Origin: Grimontia marina
Lineage (GTDB): Bacteria; Pseudomonadota; Gammaproteobacteria; Enterobacterales; Vibrionaceae
NCBI RefSeq assembly: GCF_900060185.1
Contig: NZ_FIZY01000003.1
Coordinates: 105,375 to 169,374, forward strand
DNA length: 64,000 bases
Direction: 5' to 3'
Shown here: positions 20,683-28,656 of the stretch, piece by piece
How positions within the stretch are numbered: the first letter of the stretch is position 1
Layout of the letters: every line of letters starts with the position of its first letter
Program-made: the position numbers and the translations under genes
The notes under the pieces: generated by a model
What the model was told of the DNA's origin: nothing
Database searches by the model: none
Seen by the model: only the letters and a program-made list of their open reading frames with translations

Positions 20683-21002
20683 TCTACTACCTGCTCGTTA
20701 AATACGGTCAATGCCCAACGCTTGCCTCCACGGCTCAGCGTTACGCGTTCTTCATTAATTTGGCTGACGATATAGCCGTTGATGTTTTGCCCTTTCCCAA
20801 CGTTTTTTCCATTCAGCACAGCTGAACAAATGCCATCGGTCGCACACAAAATGGCATCCAGCTTAGGCAAACGATAAACCTTTGCCTTAGCAGACTGTTT
20901 TGGAGGTGTAAAACCTAGCGGCGCCGTCGGGTCACCGCTTGCTAAAGACGTTATTGGCAGCAACAGCGAAAACAAAACCAGAACGCTATTCAGTAATTTC
21001 AT
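20679..21002 (-). CDS. mshK: MSHA biogenesis protein MshK
   Basis: A small periplasmic protein of 107 residues from the ATG at 21002, which begins MKLLNSVLVLFSLLLP, a clear signal peptide ending near SLASG. The frame is open further upstream, but those codons lie inside mshJ and would hide the signal peptide, so the internal ATG is preferred. DPTAPLGFTPP and a GspC/PilP-like strand pattern (ILCATDGICSAVLNGKNVGKG, YIVSQINEERVTL) suggest a PilP/GspC-type connector to the secretin. It overlaps mshJ by 17 bp. Confidence 0.85.
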   Translation of the reverse strand: MKLLNSVLVLFSLLLPITSLASGDPTAPLGFTPPKQSAKAKVYRLPKLDAILCATDGICSAVLNGKNVGKGQNINGYIVSQINEERVTLSRGGKRWALTVFNEQVVE

Positions 21003-21642
21003 TCTTACCCCCGATAAACACCGGGCTTTCACCCAGTGTGTAAACCGCAATGGTCACTTTCGCTATAGGGTATTCCGTCACGCTGTAATCCACGCTTTGC
21101 CAGTAGTATTTAACGGGCAAGGCTTCCAGGGTACTCAGGTAATCAACGATGTCGAAGTAGCGCCCTTCCAACGTAATTTCGACAGGATGGATGTAGTAGC
21201 CCGCATCCTCGGTATCCGTCAGCTGCTGCGGTGGCAAAGAGTTCATTGAAATCAGGGTCAAACGCTCAGACTGTCTCAACACGCTTTCCATCAATGAGGA
21301 CATTTGTGCAGCGGTTACCAAGCCATCGACTTTAAGCGCCATTTCGCTATCAAGCTCAGCAATCTCTTTGCTGAGTTTTGCCAGCTCAGCTTCAAGTTCA
21401 GCGTTTGGCGAAGTATGTAGCTTTTCCTGCTTCAGACGGTTGAGCGTGACTAAGTCATCAGTCGTTCGCTCTGACTGAAGAGTTTGTGTTTCAAGCTGAG
21501 CCAGCGCCTTGCTCGCTGGCTCAATAAAGAGGAACAATCCCAGACCGAGAATGGCAACCCAACCTGCGACTGCAATCATCCATTGCTCTCGAATACTCAG
21601 TGCACCAAAGGCATTTTTACCGCGGGTTAGCAGTGCATTCAT
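20986..21642 (-). CDS. mshJ: MSHA biogenesis protein MshJ (PilO-like)
   Basis: A 218-residue bitopic protein. It has a cytoplasmic N-terminus, a membrane segment (about residues 21-40, WMIAVAGWVAILGLGLFLF), a periplasmic coiled coil (about 45-100), and a ferredoxin-like C-terminal domain typical of PilO/GspM proteins. With MshI (PilM/PilN-like) it forms the inner-membrane alignment complex of the MSHA machine. The start overlaps the mshI stop by 4 bp. Confidence 0.9.
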   Translation of the reverse strand: MNALLTRGKNAFGALSIREQWMIAVAGWVAILGLGLFLFIEPASKALAQLETQTLQSERTTDDLVTLNRLKQEKLHTSPNAELEAELAKLSKEIAELDSEMALKVDGLVTAAQMSSLMESVLRQSERLTLISMNSLPPQQLTDTEDAGYYIHPVEITLEGRYFDIVDYLSTLEALPVKYYWQSVDYSVTEYPIAKVTIAVYTLGESPVFIGGKNEITE

Positions 21643-23093
21643 TTCGCGCTCCCCCCGTTTTCACGTTTGGACACTAAATTGAAGTTCAGGCGGTTTTTCT
21701 CATCTCGGCTCAACGCCATTTGTTCAAATACGCGATCTGATAACGACGGCTGGGTGCTAAATGATTGCAGCCATGCAGGCACAGAAGACGGCGTTGAAGC
21801 CAGTCCCTTCAAATCAAGCGCATTTTGACTGACAGAGATGGAAGACACGGAAATATCACGACGTGAAAGCGAGGCCAATGCGCGGAACGTATCCGCGTGC
21901 CCTTGCTGCAGTGCCGCATCATGCTTTTTCACCGCCGTCAGTGCTCTGCGCTTGGCGTCGATGGAGGCCTTTTTCTCGTTCACTTCATTGGTAAGACTGA
22001 TCGACGGCAGATGCAAAGCCAGTTGTTCATTGAGCTCATCAGACAGGCTTTGTGCACTCTGACGTTCGCTATCTGCCACTGAAAAGAACTGTTTTGCCTG
22101 CCCAAGCGAGAACTGTTGGTAAGCGGCCACTAACACCACCAGCAATGAGGTTGCACCCCATACAAGCAACATTTTCTCGAAGGTCAGCAGTGGCGCTTTT
22201 GGTGACAGACCGTCGCTGAACAGGTTTACATCAGGCGAGTAATCGCAGTTTAACGCGGCGATTGCGATATGTTGGTGATGCGCTTCGGTCTCAAAAAGCT
22301 GTTGCGGACGCACAGCCACAGACAGTCGGGAAGATAATTGAAACGCCAGCTCGGTGTCGTCGATGCCATGAACACTCACGACCAGCCCAGTCACCTGTAC
22401 ACTTTTTAACTGTGATCGCAAATAGTCGAGTGAACGCTGCACTTCGAGTGCTAAATCATCAACCACCGAGGGCGACATCATCTGTCCTTCCAGAATCACA
22501 CCACGGATTTGGCGTTGGAAGCAAAGGCGTCCTAAATGGAAAGCAGCCAGTTGCAGCACGCCATAGCTGTCACGGCTCAACACCATCTCGGTTTTATCCA
22601 ATCGCGTCCACTGGCGCAGCACTACGTCTTCAAGAGACACGTTGGTGAGTCGGCACTGACTTTTCTCCAGTGCTTTACTGAACTGGATAAGTGGCAGTTT
22701 ATGGCAAACGAACGCCTGGAAACGGTTAGCCACCGGTGAGCTGAAGCCATCAGCCACAATGTCCGACGGCGAATCAGAGATGAAGTCTTTGAGCTGGAAT
22801 GGCAACGCCGCGCGCTTGTCTTCGTCAGACAATCCCGGGTCATCAATCAGCAGGGATTGATATAAGCCATGCCCCAGCACCAGATGCACGTTTGCCTTGC
22901 TGATCTCATGTCTGGCGATCAACTGCGTCGCTGCCATCCATAGATCTGATTGGGTGACGGTTTGCGCGTCCAGTTGCGTCTTTCCGTTGCCATCTTGATA
23001 AGCGATCACGACCTGTTCGGCGGATGCAACCAGGCTGACAACATCCCGTTGTTTAACCGGGGAAAGTTTTGCAAAAAGAGTAGAAACTGCCAT
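21639..23093 (-). CDS. mshI: MSHA biogenesis protein MshI (PilM/PilN-like)
   Basis: A 484-residue protein. The N-terminal 280 residues form an actin-like PilM/GspL-type domain (e.g. VHLVLGHGLYQSLLID, LALEVQRSLDYLRSQ). One membrane segment (about 302-325) and a periplasmic PilN-like part follow. It is the first gene of the structural msh operon. The 142-bp gap to csrD is AT-rich and contains TAGAATATAG about 60 bp before the ATG, a possible -10 with no convincing -35, so a promoter there is plausible but unproven. Confidence 0.9.
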   Translation of the reverse strand: MAVSTLFAKLSPVKQRDVVSLVASAEQVVIAYQDGNGKTQLDAQTVTQSDLWMAATQLIARHEISKANVHLVLGHGLYQSLLIDDPGLSDEDKRAALPFQLKDFISDSPSDIVADGFSSPVANRFQAFVCHKLPLIQFSKALEKSQCRLTNVSLEDVVLRQWTRLDKTEMVLSRDSYGVLQLAAFHLGRLCFQRQIRGVILEGQMMSPSVVDDLALEVQRSLDYLRSQLKSVQVTGLVVSVHGIDDTELAFQLSSRLSVAVRPQQLFETEAHHQHIAIAALNCDYSPDVNLFSDGLSPKAPLLTFEKMLLVWGATSLLVVLVAAYQQFSLGQAKQFFSVADSERQSAQSLSDELNEQLALHLPSISLTNEVNEKKASIDAKRRALTAVKKHDAALQQGHADTFRALASLSRRDISVSSISVSQNALDLKGLASTPSSVPAWLQSFSTQPSLSDRVFEQMALSRDEKNRLNFNLVSKRENGGSAK

Positions 23094-23235
23094 CTGTATC
23101 TAAATTCAGCCCAGGAAATGTTAAAAAATTGTTTGAAGTACACTATATTCTATCAAATTTCCCGCCAAAAAATAAGTATTCTTGCGACAGTTTCATGACG
23201 CAATTGAGCGCTTTATAAACAACGTTCGATCAAGT

Positions 23236-25188
23236 TCATTGTTTACGCCATCGCTGGCGCTTTCGCGTCGCAGGACTGGAAGAGAGTTCTGCACCGAGCA
23301 AACGGCCTTGCCCGCCCATAACCCCAAGTTGTAGAAGGACTTTCCACTCCTGCTGGGATTCAATGCCTACTGCAAGTACTTGTGTCGGTGTCGGGTCACA
23401 TGCACCCAGCATACTCCGAACATACAACTGATTCTCCGGGCGCTGGTGAATATCGCGGATAAGGCTTCGGTGGAGTTTGATATATTTCGGTTGGATATCT
23501 TTAACGTAGTGGGTACTGACCACTGATCGGCCAGCCTGATCGACGACCACAGCACAACCCAGCGCCCGAACTATGCGAAGCGCAGGTCTTACTGCATCGA
23601 AGTGCTTCACCAACGGCGCTTCAGAAACTTCAATTTGCAAACGGTTCAATACACTGCGTGGCGTTTGCAGTAAGGTATCTCGTAACCAAATCTGATAAGC
23701 ACGCTGGCCCAATGATCCTGCACACACGTTAATTGAAAGCACCTCTCGTCCATCCCCCTTTCGTAGAAGATGCAGTGCCTTCCCCACCACCCGCCGATCC
23801 AATGTGCTGTTCATACCCACCAGGTCAATACCCGTCATAAAACGCGAGGCTTTAATGATCAGCCCATTTTCATCTTTGATTCGGGCTAGCAGCTCAGTAT
23901 GTAGATCCTCTCCTTTGGTATCTTTCACCACCTGCCGGTATAGATCTGGGCCTCCTGCCTCAAATACTCGAGTCAGCAAAGTTCGCCAACGAACGCTGCC
24001 ACGGGCATCGTCTGCTACGACATCTTTCTTAAACGCATACCAGCCGTTACTGTTTTGCAGTACAGCGCTGCGTTTCGCCATGTCCGCTTCTTCCATCAAC
24101 CGACCACGGCGCTCTCCAGCGGTGAAGAAAGTCATACCAAGGTGCGCCCAGTTTTCCTCTTCAAGACACTCAGGCGGAGTCAGGCGCTCCAGTGCTTTCA
24201 TCAATTGGGTGGCAAACAGACGGGCATCTTTCGCCGACTGGTGCGTCAGCAATACTGCAAATTCTGTATCGTAGTAACGGGCAAGCACCGCATCAGGGAA
24301 ACGGAGAATAGCATTTGATAAGACGCTCCCAACTTCTTTCACCCATTCATCAGCACCTTCTTTGCCTGATTCATGCATTAACGTATCCCAATCACCAATA
24401 CGAATGATCAGTACAGCCCCCTGAGCCCCCTTATCCTGCAACAGTGTTTGGAGACGGTTATCAAACATGACGCGGTTAGCCGCACCCGTCAGCTTATCGA
24501 GGAAGGTGTTGGAGCGGATAAATGTATCAAAGCGGCTTCGTTCCTGGCGAGCCTCACGAAGCTCGGCAATCATCTGATCAAGCGCAATGCTCGCCGTTGC
24601 CGGCCATTCGCGCTCATCACTGGTATGCACTTCTTCTGCCCGGCCAGCCAAAATTAACCTTCCTCGGTGCTCTAAAAGCTCAGCACCGAGAAGCTGAATT
24701 CTAAGCCAGCGAATACCCCAGGAAAGACCGAGCACAATGACCAGTACCGCAAGTGACAGTGAAGACATTGCTCCGATGGAATAAGCAAAGTCAGCATATG
24801 GAGGAACAGATTTAATGTTGATATAGAAACCGGGATTACTTGGCAGATCGTACCTGTTTTCAATGATCTCCATGGGCTGGGCTGTTGTGTGGATCTGTTC
24901 GTAACGATACAAAAGACCCGTCTTACTGGTGATTTCCAATTCGACAATATCGCTGGCTTTTAGAAGTTGAGGCAACCACAAGCCAATATTTTCATTGGAT
25001 GCTGGGTTGGCAATCGCATGATCAATTTCAACCACAACTTTACTGAGATAATGGGAGAGAAAGTCCGTCCCCAATTTACGAAAACTAATAGCGCCACCTA
25101 TAAAAAGCACAAACATGGCGCAAACAACAATAAGCGTTACAAAAGCGACCAATCGGTTGGTCAGCTTCATCCCGGCAACTTTTCTCAT
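23236..25188 (-). CDS. csrD: CsrD/MshH, degenerate GGDEF-EAL RNase E-targeting factor
   Basis: A 650-residue membrane protein with two N-terminal membrane segments (about 11-31 and 139-158) around a periplasmic loop, then a HAMP-like linker, a GGDEF-like domain and an EAL-like domain. Both catalytic signatures are lost: YDTEF at 306-310 replaces GGDEF and ELL (432-434) replaces EAL. That pattern marks CsrD, which does not make or cleave c-di-GMP but helps RNase E degrade the CsrB/C-type sRNAs. In vibrios it is called MshH and sits just upstream of the msh genes, as here. The start could also be the ATG at 25170, which would remove six residues. Confidence 0.9.
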   Translation of the reverse strand: MRKVAGMKLTNRLVAFVTLIVVCAMFVLFIGGAISFRKLGTDFLSHYLSKVVVEIDHAIANPASNENIGLWLPQLLKASDIVELEITSKTGLLYRYEQIHTTAQPMEIIENRYDLPSNPGFYINIKSVPPYADFAYSIGAMSSLSLAVLVIVLGLSWGIRWLRIQLLGAELLEHRGRLILAGRAEEVHTSDEREWPATASIALDQMIAELREARQERSRFDTFIRSNTFLDKLTGAANRVMFDNRLQTLLQDKGAQGAVLIIRIGDWDTLMHESGKEGADEWVKEVGSVLSNAILRFPDAVLARYYDTEFAVLLTHQSAKDARLFATQLMKALERLTPPECLEEENWAHLGMTFFTAGERRGRLMEEADMAKRSAVLQNSNGWYAFKKDVVADDARGSVRWRTLLTRVFEAGGPDLYRQVVKDTKGEDLHTELLARIKDENGLIIKASRFMTGIDLVGMNSTLDRRVVGKALHLLRKGDGREVLSINVCAGSLGQRAYQIWLRDTLLQTPRSVLNRLQIEVSEAPLVKHFDAVRPALRIVRALGCAVVVDQAGRSVVSTHYVKDIQPKYIKLHRSLIRDIHQRPENQLYVRSMLGACDPTPTQVLAVGIESQQEWKVLLQLGVMGGQGRLLGAELSSSPATRKRQRWRKQ

Positions 25189-25335
25189 GTACTATCCAAA
25201 TGAAGACTTTTGCTGAGCCCTTGTCAGCAAAATGATGGCTTTAGACTGTTTCACGTAAACAATTTAGTTATTATCGTTCTTCCTGTTATGAAAGTGAACG
25301 CAAAGTCGATACTCGGTTGTTAAATGAGTCAATAA

Positions 25336-26214
25336 ATGGATTGGATTACCTGCGCGAAAAGTTATGTCACTGTGGTAGAAATGGGCTCGCTGGCTCAAGC
25401 GGCAACTAAGCTCAATACATCGAGCTCCGCCCTTTCCAAGCGATTAGCCTGGCTAGAGAATCAGCTTGGCGTTCAGCTGTTAAAGCGCACCACCCGCACT
25501 TTGACCATGACCGATGCAGGCCGACTTTTTTATCAGCGCGGGAAACTACTTTTAGACGATTGGACACAATTGGTTTCTGAAACCACCTCCACCTATGGTG
25601 AAGTTAGCGGCGTGCTGCGGATTGGCGCTCCGCTTGCGACTGGAAGTCGGCTGTTGGTTAACAATATCGGTGAGTTTCTTTCAGCCTATCCCAATATTCA
25701 GGTAGAGTTGCACACCCTTGCACCGGGTCAATTGCCTGACCCCAATCTGGATGTGGTAATCACCCGGGAGCTGGCAGATTTCAACTCTGCGAGCTTTATC
25801 GCCACTAAGCTGTTTGATTTCCAGCCTCGTTTTTTTGCTTCACCGACTTATCTCGCACAACACCCACCTATTGTCGATCAAGAGCAGCTCTTGCATCACA
25901 ACTGTCTGCTATATGGCTCCACCAGCCACCCACAAGAACATGAATTTGAGCATGGGCGAAAGTTACGTTTGAGTGGAAACTTCGTCTCCCCCAACCCAGA
26001 GGCCTTGGTAAACGCAGCCGTGGCTGGGCTTGGCATTATTCTGGTAGGCGATGTGACGGTTAGAAAGGAGTTGGATCAGGGATTACTGGTGCCCGTGCTG
26101 CCAGACGTGCGTCAGCCGAAAAGCGCCGCCTACGCCTATTACCCAAAGCTTGAGTACAACCACACCAAAACGCGGCTGTTTATTGATTTTCTGAAGCAGA
26201 AAGTCGGACACTGA
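25336..26214 (+). CDS. LysR-family transcriptional regulator
   Basis: A 292-residue LysR regulator. The N-terminal winged helix-turn-helix (about 1-60) is typical: VVEMGSLAQAATKLNTSSSALSKRL, then LENQLGVQLLKRTTRTLTMTDAG. The C-terminal effector-binding domain spans about 90-290. It is divergent from csrD across 147 bp and convergent with ssb over a shared terminator. The sub-type resembles the DsdC/YafC-like AaeR/CrgA group (single ring of aromatic or quinone-linked targets), but no effector or target can be named. It may have been inserted locally, since vibrios usually have ssb directly next to csrD. Confidence 0.9.
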   Translation: MDWITCAKSYVTVVEMGSLAQAATKLNTSSSALSKRLAWLENQLGVQLLKRTTRTLTMTDAGRLFYQRGKLLLDDWTQLVSETTSTYGEVSGVLRIGAPLATGSRLLVNNIGEFLSAYPNIQVELHTLAPGQLPDPNLDVVITRELADFNSASFIATKLFDFQPRFFASPTYLAQHPPIVDQEQLLHHNCLLYGSTSHPQEHEFEHGRKLRLSGNFVSPNPEALVNAAVAGLGIILVGDVTVRKELDQGLLVPVLPDVRQPKSAAYAYYPKLEYNHTKTRLFIDFLKQKVGH

Positions 26215-26241
26215 AAATACTATCAAAGCACCAGATAAAGC

Positions 26242-26264
26242 AAACCCCGCAAGAAGCGGGGTTT
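26242..26264. terminator. Bidirectional intrinsic terminator between lysR and ssb
   Basis: A perfect 9-bp stem (AAACCCCGC / GCGGGGTTT) with a 5-base loop lies between two convergent genes, with T-rich flanks on both strands. It can end transcription from both sides. Confidence 0.88.
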
Positions 26265-26287
26265 GTAAATATTTCAATCGCGCCAGC

Positions 26288-26818
26288 CTAGAACGGGATA
26301 TCGTCGTCGAAATCTGGCATGTCGTTGTACTGCTGAGGTGCCTGTTGCTGTGGCTGCTGCTGTTGCGCAGGTTGCTGCTGCGGCTGGTAGTTTGACTGCT
26401 GAGGCTGTTGCGGCTGACCCCAACCACCTTGCTGTGGTTGCTGCTGCATTGGCGCACCTTGACCCACGCCACCACCTGAACGGCTGTCCAGCATCTGCAT
26501 TTCGTTAGCAACGATTTCCGTTGTGTAACGGTCCTGACCATCCTGTCCCTGCCATTTACGGGTTTGCAGGCGACCTTCCAGGTACACTTTCGAGCCTTTC
26601 TTTAGGTATTCACCGGCAATTTCAGCCAAGCGACGGTACATTACCACACGGTGCCACTCGGTCATTTCCTTGTTTTCACCCGTGTTTTTGTCGCGCCACG
26701 TTTCTGAGGTTGCAACGGTCAAATTAGCAACCGCTCCACCATTTGGCAGGTAGCGAACTTCAGGATCGTTACCTAAGTTGCCAATCAAGATAACTTTATT
26801 TACTCCACGGCTGGCCAT
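26288..26818 (-). CDS. ssb: Single-stranded DNA-binding protein
   Basis: A 176-residue SSB. The OB-fold (about 1-110) starts [24 protein letters not shown] Gln/Pro/Gly-rich linker follows (about 118-165), and then the acidic tip DFDDDIPF, which docks partner proteins in replication and repair. GGGAGC five bases before the ATG is a good ribosome-binding site. The neighbourhood matches the conserved vibrio order csrD-ssb-LuxR regulator-galU-uvrA except for the inserted genes. No LexA box was seen in the upstream region. Confidence 0.98.
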   Translation of the reverse strand: MASRGVNKVILIGNLGNDPEVRYLPNGGAVANLTVATSETWRDKNTGENKEMTEWHRVVMYRRLAEIAGEYLKKGSKVYLEGRLQTRKWQGQDGQDRYTTEIVANEMQMLDSRSGGGVGQGAPMQQQPQQGGWGQPQQPQQSNYQPQQQPAQQQQPQQQAPQQYNDMPDFDDDIPF

Positions 26819-27173
26819 ATTTTGCTCCCAAACCTTTATTTATTGATCACGTGGGTGACGGTAAATGGCGATGATAGCAGAAGCTAAAAAAATCGTCACA
26901 ACCTTTAATGTCAACAGTGTGACTGAAATGCAACCTGATGAAATCTACAATGTAAGAATGAAATCTGTTACGCAGAAATAAGCGTCTGAAAACAAATTGT
27001 ATTAAACTAACAAAGAGTTTGAGCACGTTTACACACAAAGCTTCAGTTGTTAGTTCTAAAAATGATACGAACCACTTTGTGATTGAGCTTTAGAATGCTG
27101 CGAATACGTTTTCATAAACGGGTAGAAACCGCGAAGAAGCCATTCGCACAGTTACAGGCATTTAAGGATACAC
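26819..27173. other. Divergent ssb / LuxR-regulator intergenic region
   Basis: 355 bp without a convincing gene. The sequence is AT-rich and should hold promoters for both divergent genes. No exact CRP, LexA or TfoX-type site could be picked out. A 63-codon frame on the minus strand lacks a ribosome-binding site and was not accepted. Confidence 0.6.
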
Positions 27174-27851
27174 ATGCAGAACATCGAAACCACCTCAGAC
27201 AAATACACGATACTTCTTGTTTCAGAACCAAGCATGACGATCACAGCACTGATTTCATGTCTGGAGAAGGAAATTAAGAGCGCCGTGTCTTTGGTAGAGA
27301 AACAAGAAATCAGTGAGAAACTCTCTACGTCTTCCGGTTTGGTGTTGATTGACTTGAGTTCATTTGAAGGCGATACCGTCAGCTTTGTGAAGCAAAGCCT
27401 AGCCCCTTTCAGCGAGCAACATGTTTTTGCGCTGTTTAATGCTCATGACCTTTCCGCGAAAGAGTTAGCTAGCTGGCCCTTTATCAAAGGCGTATTCAAG
27501 AAAGAAGACGATTTAGAGCACCTCTGCCACGGCATCGAAAAAATGCTGTCAGGTGAGTACTGGCTGCCACGTCAAAAATTGGCAGAGCTCATTCACTACT
27601 ACCAACAGAATAATAACAACGCCATCGACTATTCGGAGATTTGCCTCACCAATCGTGAGCAACAAATCCTCCGTAAGCTGGTAACAGGCGCTTCTAACAG
27701 CGAAATTGCCGACAGCTTGTTTGTGTCGGAACACACAGTTAAATCGCACCTTTACAATATCTTTAAGAAGATCAATGTGAAAAACCGTGTTCAAGCCGTG
27801 TTTTGGGCCAAAAACAATCTGTCTGTTATTGGCCTAGACTATCAGGGCTAA
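27174..27851 (+). CDS. LuxR-type regulator of the VpsT/CsgD/QstR family
   Basis: A 225-residue response-regulator-like protein. The N-terminal receiver-like domain (about 10-125) has Asp60 at the phospho-acceptor position (VLIDLSS) but lacks the acidic pair near residue 18. The linker helix carries W130-L-P-R133, close to the W[FLM][TS]R c-di-GMP-binding motif of VpsT. The C-terminal LuxR helix-turn-helix (about 155-215) reads LTNREQQILRKLVTGASNSE. In V. cholerae the gene beside ssb and galU is the competence regulator qstR, while vps/brp-type EPS loci carry VpsT/BrpT. Position favours QstR and context favours VpsT/BrpT; both are open. It may control the adjoining EPS block. Confidence 0.85.
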   Translation: MQNIETTSDKYTILLVSEPSMTITALISCLEKEIKSAVSLVEKQEISEKLSTSSGLVLIDLSSFEGDTVSFVKQSLAPFSEQHVFALFNAHDLSAKELASWPFIKGVFKKEDDLEHLCHGIEKMLSGEYWLPRQKLAELIHYYQQNNNNAIDYSEICLTNREQQILRKLVTGASNSEIADSLFVSEHTVKSHLYNIFKKINVKNRVQAVFWAKNNLSVIGLDYQG

Positions 27852-27969
27852 ATCTCCCTGACCTCCCTTACACCTAAGCTCGAAACCTTAACATGCTAGA
27901 CTGAGCCTCACACTTTACAGATAAAATGTCGTACAGATCAGATAGTAACCTCGCCCATTAATTCACTAT

Positions 27970-27985
27970 TGAGACAAATTTCTCA
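27970..27985. promoter_or_regulatory. Dyad TGAGA-N6-TCTCA upstream of the cabA-like gene, possible operator
   Basis: In the 268-bp gap between the LuxR gene and the RTX-like gene there is an inverted repeat with 5-bp arms and a 6-bp spacer, the size of a dimeric regulator site. Its first 11 bases (TGAGACAAATT) recur before galU at 48434-48444. It could be a site for the adjacent LuxR-type regulator. This is pattern evidence only. Confidence 0.25.
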
Positions 27986-28119
27986 GCGCAATTCCTGCAA
28001 AGTGACATCGCGGCTTGTTGGGTAAAGCCTTAACTGCCTGTCAGCCGCAGATGCTAAGAAGCGAAAAATCACCTGCACATCTTAAAGACAAAGGTAGGTC
28101 GTATCTAAAGGACATGGTA

Positions 28120-28530
28120 ATGGCTGACATGGTCGGAACGAATAATCCAGATTCACTGGAAAGAACGAACAACGCTTATGCCATCAGCGGTCTGTTTGGT
28201 CGTAATCGAATCTTAGACTCCGCTGGTCATGACGAGATCTTTCATGGTGTTGGTAAAGGTATCTTTATCGGGGAGACAGGCGAAGATTTTCTGAAAGGCG
28301 GTGAAAGCGCAGGTTCTTTCTCTTTGCAGTACCTGTTAGGCGAAGGCAATGATGATAGTTGTACAATAGTTTTCGAAGCGGGTATAGACACGCTGACCGC
28401 CGGTACTAATTTCGCTTCGCTAGATCGCTCTCAAGTGGGCAATAACACCCTCGCTAATCTAGCTTTTGGCTCAAGCTTTACCCTAAACACTGCGACAGAC
28501 CGGTCAGCAGATGACTTTATTATCGCCTAA
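28120..28530 (+). CDS. Small RTX-like, type I-secreted protein (CabA-like candidate)
   Basis: A 136-residue protein from the ATG at 28120, chosen because AAAGGA lies 7 bases before it; the frame is open further upstream without a better site. Residues 33-62 hold degenerate glycine-aspartate nonapeptides (SAGHDEIFH, GVGKGIFIG, ETGEDFLKG) like the calcium-binding repeats of RTX proteins. The C-terminus ends in DDFIIA, an acidic-hydrophobic tail as in type I secretion substrates. It has no signal peptide. It sits before an ABC exporter and HlyD-type adaptor, like the cabABC operon of Vibrio vulnificus, where CabA is a calcium-binding biofilm-matrix protein. One Cys (residue 81) is unusual for RTX proteins. 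It is shorter than most RTX substrates. Confidence 0.7.
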   Translation: MADMVGTNNPDSLERTNNAYAISGLFGRNRILDSAGHDEIFHGVGKGIFIGETGEDFLKGGESAGSFSLQYLLGEGNDDSCTIVFEAGIDTLTAGTNFASLDRSQVGNNTLANLAFGSSFTLNTATDRSADDFIIA

Positions 28531-28552
28531 TTTAGACAAGCTATACTCAAAG

Positions 28553-28586
28553 CAACCAGTATCTTCCTATGCTGGTTGTTTTTTTT
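28553..28586 (+). terminator. Intrinsic terminator between the RTX-like gene and its exporter
   Basis: The stem CAACCAG / CTGGTTG (28553-28559 with 28572-28578) is followed by eight T residues. It ends 70 bp before the ABC exporter gene. It would let the secreted protein be made in excess over the exporter, with partial read-through or a second promoter serving the exporter. Confidence 0.85.
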
Positions 28587-28656
28587 GGGGCTCATTAAAC
28601 CTTTCGCTACGTGGCTGTATCCAAACGTATAGCGATGCAACGTCATCGGATAAAAC

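Noticed and set aside
26891..26936. Possible CRP site (TGTGA...TCACA-type) near the LuxR gene
   Set aside because: Only one good half-site is present and the second half does not match at the right spacing.
26847..27038. Small minus-strand frame between ssb and the LuxR gene
   Set aside because: 63 codons, no ribosome-binding site, no conserved feature; the region is better read as divergent promoter DNA.
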